Below, piece by piece: positions 33,700-33,844 of a stretch of DNA of 33,844 nucleotides. The notes below the pieces were generated by a model. The model made no database searches and was not told where the DNA came from. It was given only the letters and a program-made list of their open reading frames with translations. The position numbers and the translations under genes were made by a program. The stretch comes from Microvirga massiliensis (GTDB lineage: Bacteria; Pseudomonadota; Alphaproteobacteria; Rhizobiales; Beijerinckiaceae), in assembly GCF_001006805.1 (NCBI RefSeq), contig NZ_LN811363.1:245556-279399 (forward strand). The letters run 5' to 3'. Position 1 is the first letter of the stretch; each line of letters begins with the position of its first letter.

Positions 33700-33844
33700 T
33701 CAGGGCACGTCGATGATGTCTTCGCAGGCGGTGCGCAGCCGGCGCGCAACAGCATCGCGACGGCGCTCGATCTTCGCGAGCACCTTGTGCCGGCGGGCAT
33801 CGGCGCTGGCGATCATCCGATCCATGCGCTCCACCTGACCAAGC
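33700..33844 (-). CDS. Hypothetical protein, C-terminal part only (runs off the window)
   Basis: The last 47 residues of a gene that enters from beyond the window edge: GQVERMDRMIASADARRHKV, then LAKIERRRDAVARRLRTACE and DIIDVP, stop at 33700-33702. The pattern is a charged alpha-helix or coiled coil rich in Arg. It is on the same strand as, and 34 bases before, the NARxSTGPRT-motif gene, so the two may form a pair. I cannot assign a function. Confidence 0.55.
   Translation of the reverse strand, partial: LGQVERMDRMIASADARRHKVLAKIERRRDAVARRLRTACEDIIDVP

Overview
The window (33.8 kb, GC-rich) looks like a chromosomal piece of an alphaproteobacterium of the Hyphomicrobiales (Rhizobiales), perhaps near Microvirga, Methylobacterium or Bosea. 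This placement is inferred from protein styles: an AraC regulator with an arabinose-binding-like domain, a winged-helix/TPR membrane regulator, DUF1328, CUT1 and TRAP solute receptors with twin-arginine leaders, a GPRT-motif hypothetical protein, and the palindromic repeats that read as 'CERSEAIQ' when translated. No rRNA, complete tRNA or CRISPR array was seen.

Region 1 (1-5550) is decayed accessory DNA. It holds an L,D-transpeptidase fragment, an intact AraC-type regulator, a small unknown ORF and a 3'-truncated winged-helix/TPR regulator. These are followed by an integrase remnant with a nonsense codon, the 3' half of a tRNA (Lys-CTT-like, probably an att scar), a frameshifted HigA/XRE antitoxin and a potassium-channel remnant with a ruined pore motif. 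This is most simply an old genomic-island edge.

Region 2 (5594-10842) has a small secreted protein and two palindromic repeats. On the minus strand follows a periplasmic dehydrogenase operon: a PRC-barrel protein, gluconate-dehydrogenase-type subunit 3, a GMC flavoprotein (frameshifted inside its cysteine cluster) and a triheme cytochrome c. A decayed LuxR regulator and a GDSL esterase come next.

Region 3 (12531-21686) is the most interesting part: a sugar module in two converging operons. The plus-strand operon encodes a CUT1-type ABC solute receptor and two permeases without an ATPase. The minus-strand operon encodes a FucU/RbsD mutarotase, a PfkB kinase, a BtpA/SgcQ TIM-barrel protein, an M42/SgcX metallopeptidase and an FGGY kinase. 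The M42 plus BtpA pair recalls the uncharacterised E. coli sgc cluster, but a PTS is replaced by an ABC importer and two kinases. The substrate is unknown.

Region 4 (22119-30647) holds a PQQ-type sugar dehydrogenase with a diheme cytochrome c, a VOC protein, a BNR beta-propeller protein next to a MoaD/ThiS-like protein ending in Gly-Gly, a single-domain response regulator, a Cu/Zn superoxide dismutase-like protein, a DUF1328 membrane peptide and ethanolamine ammonia-lyase eutBC. Region 5 (30786-33844) holds an orphan TRAP receptor, an IS3-type remnant and a pair of hypothetical genes, the last running off the window.

Taken together, the intact genes suggest oxidation of sugars in the periplasm, uptake and phosphorylation of an unknown carbohydrate, and use of ethanolamine and perhaps an organic acid.
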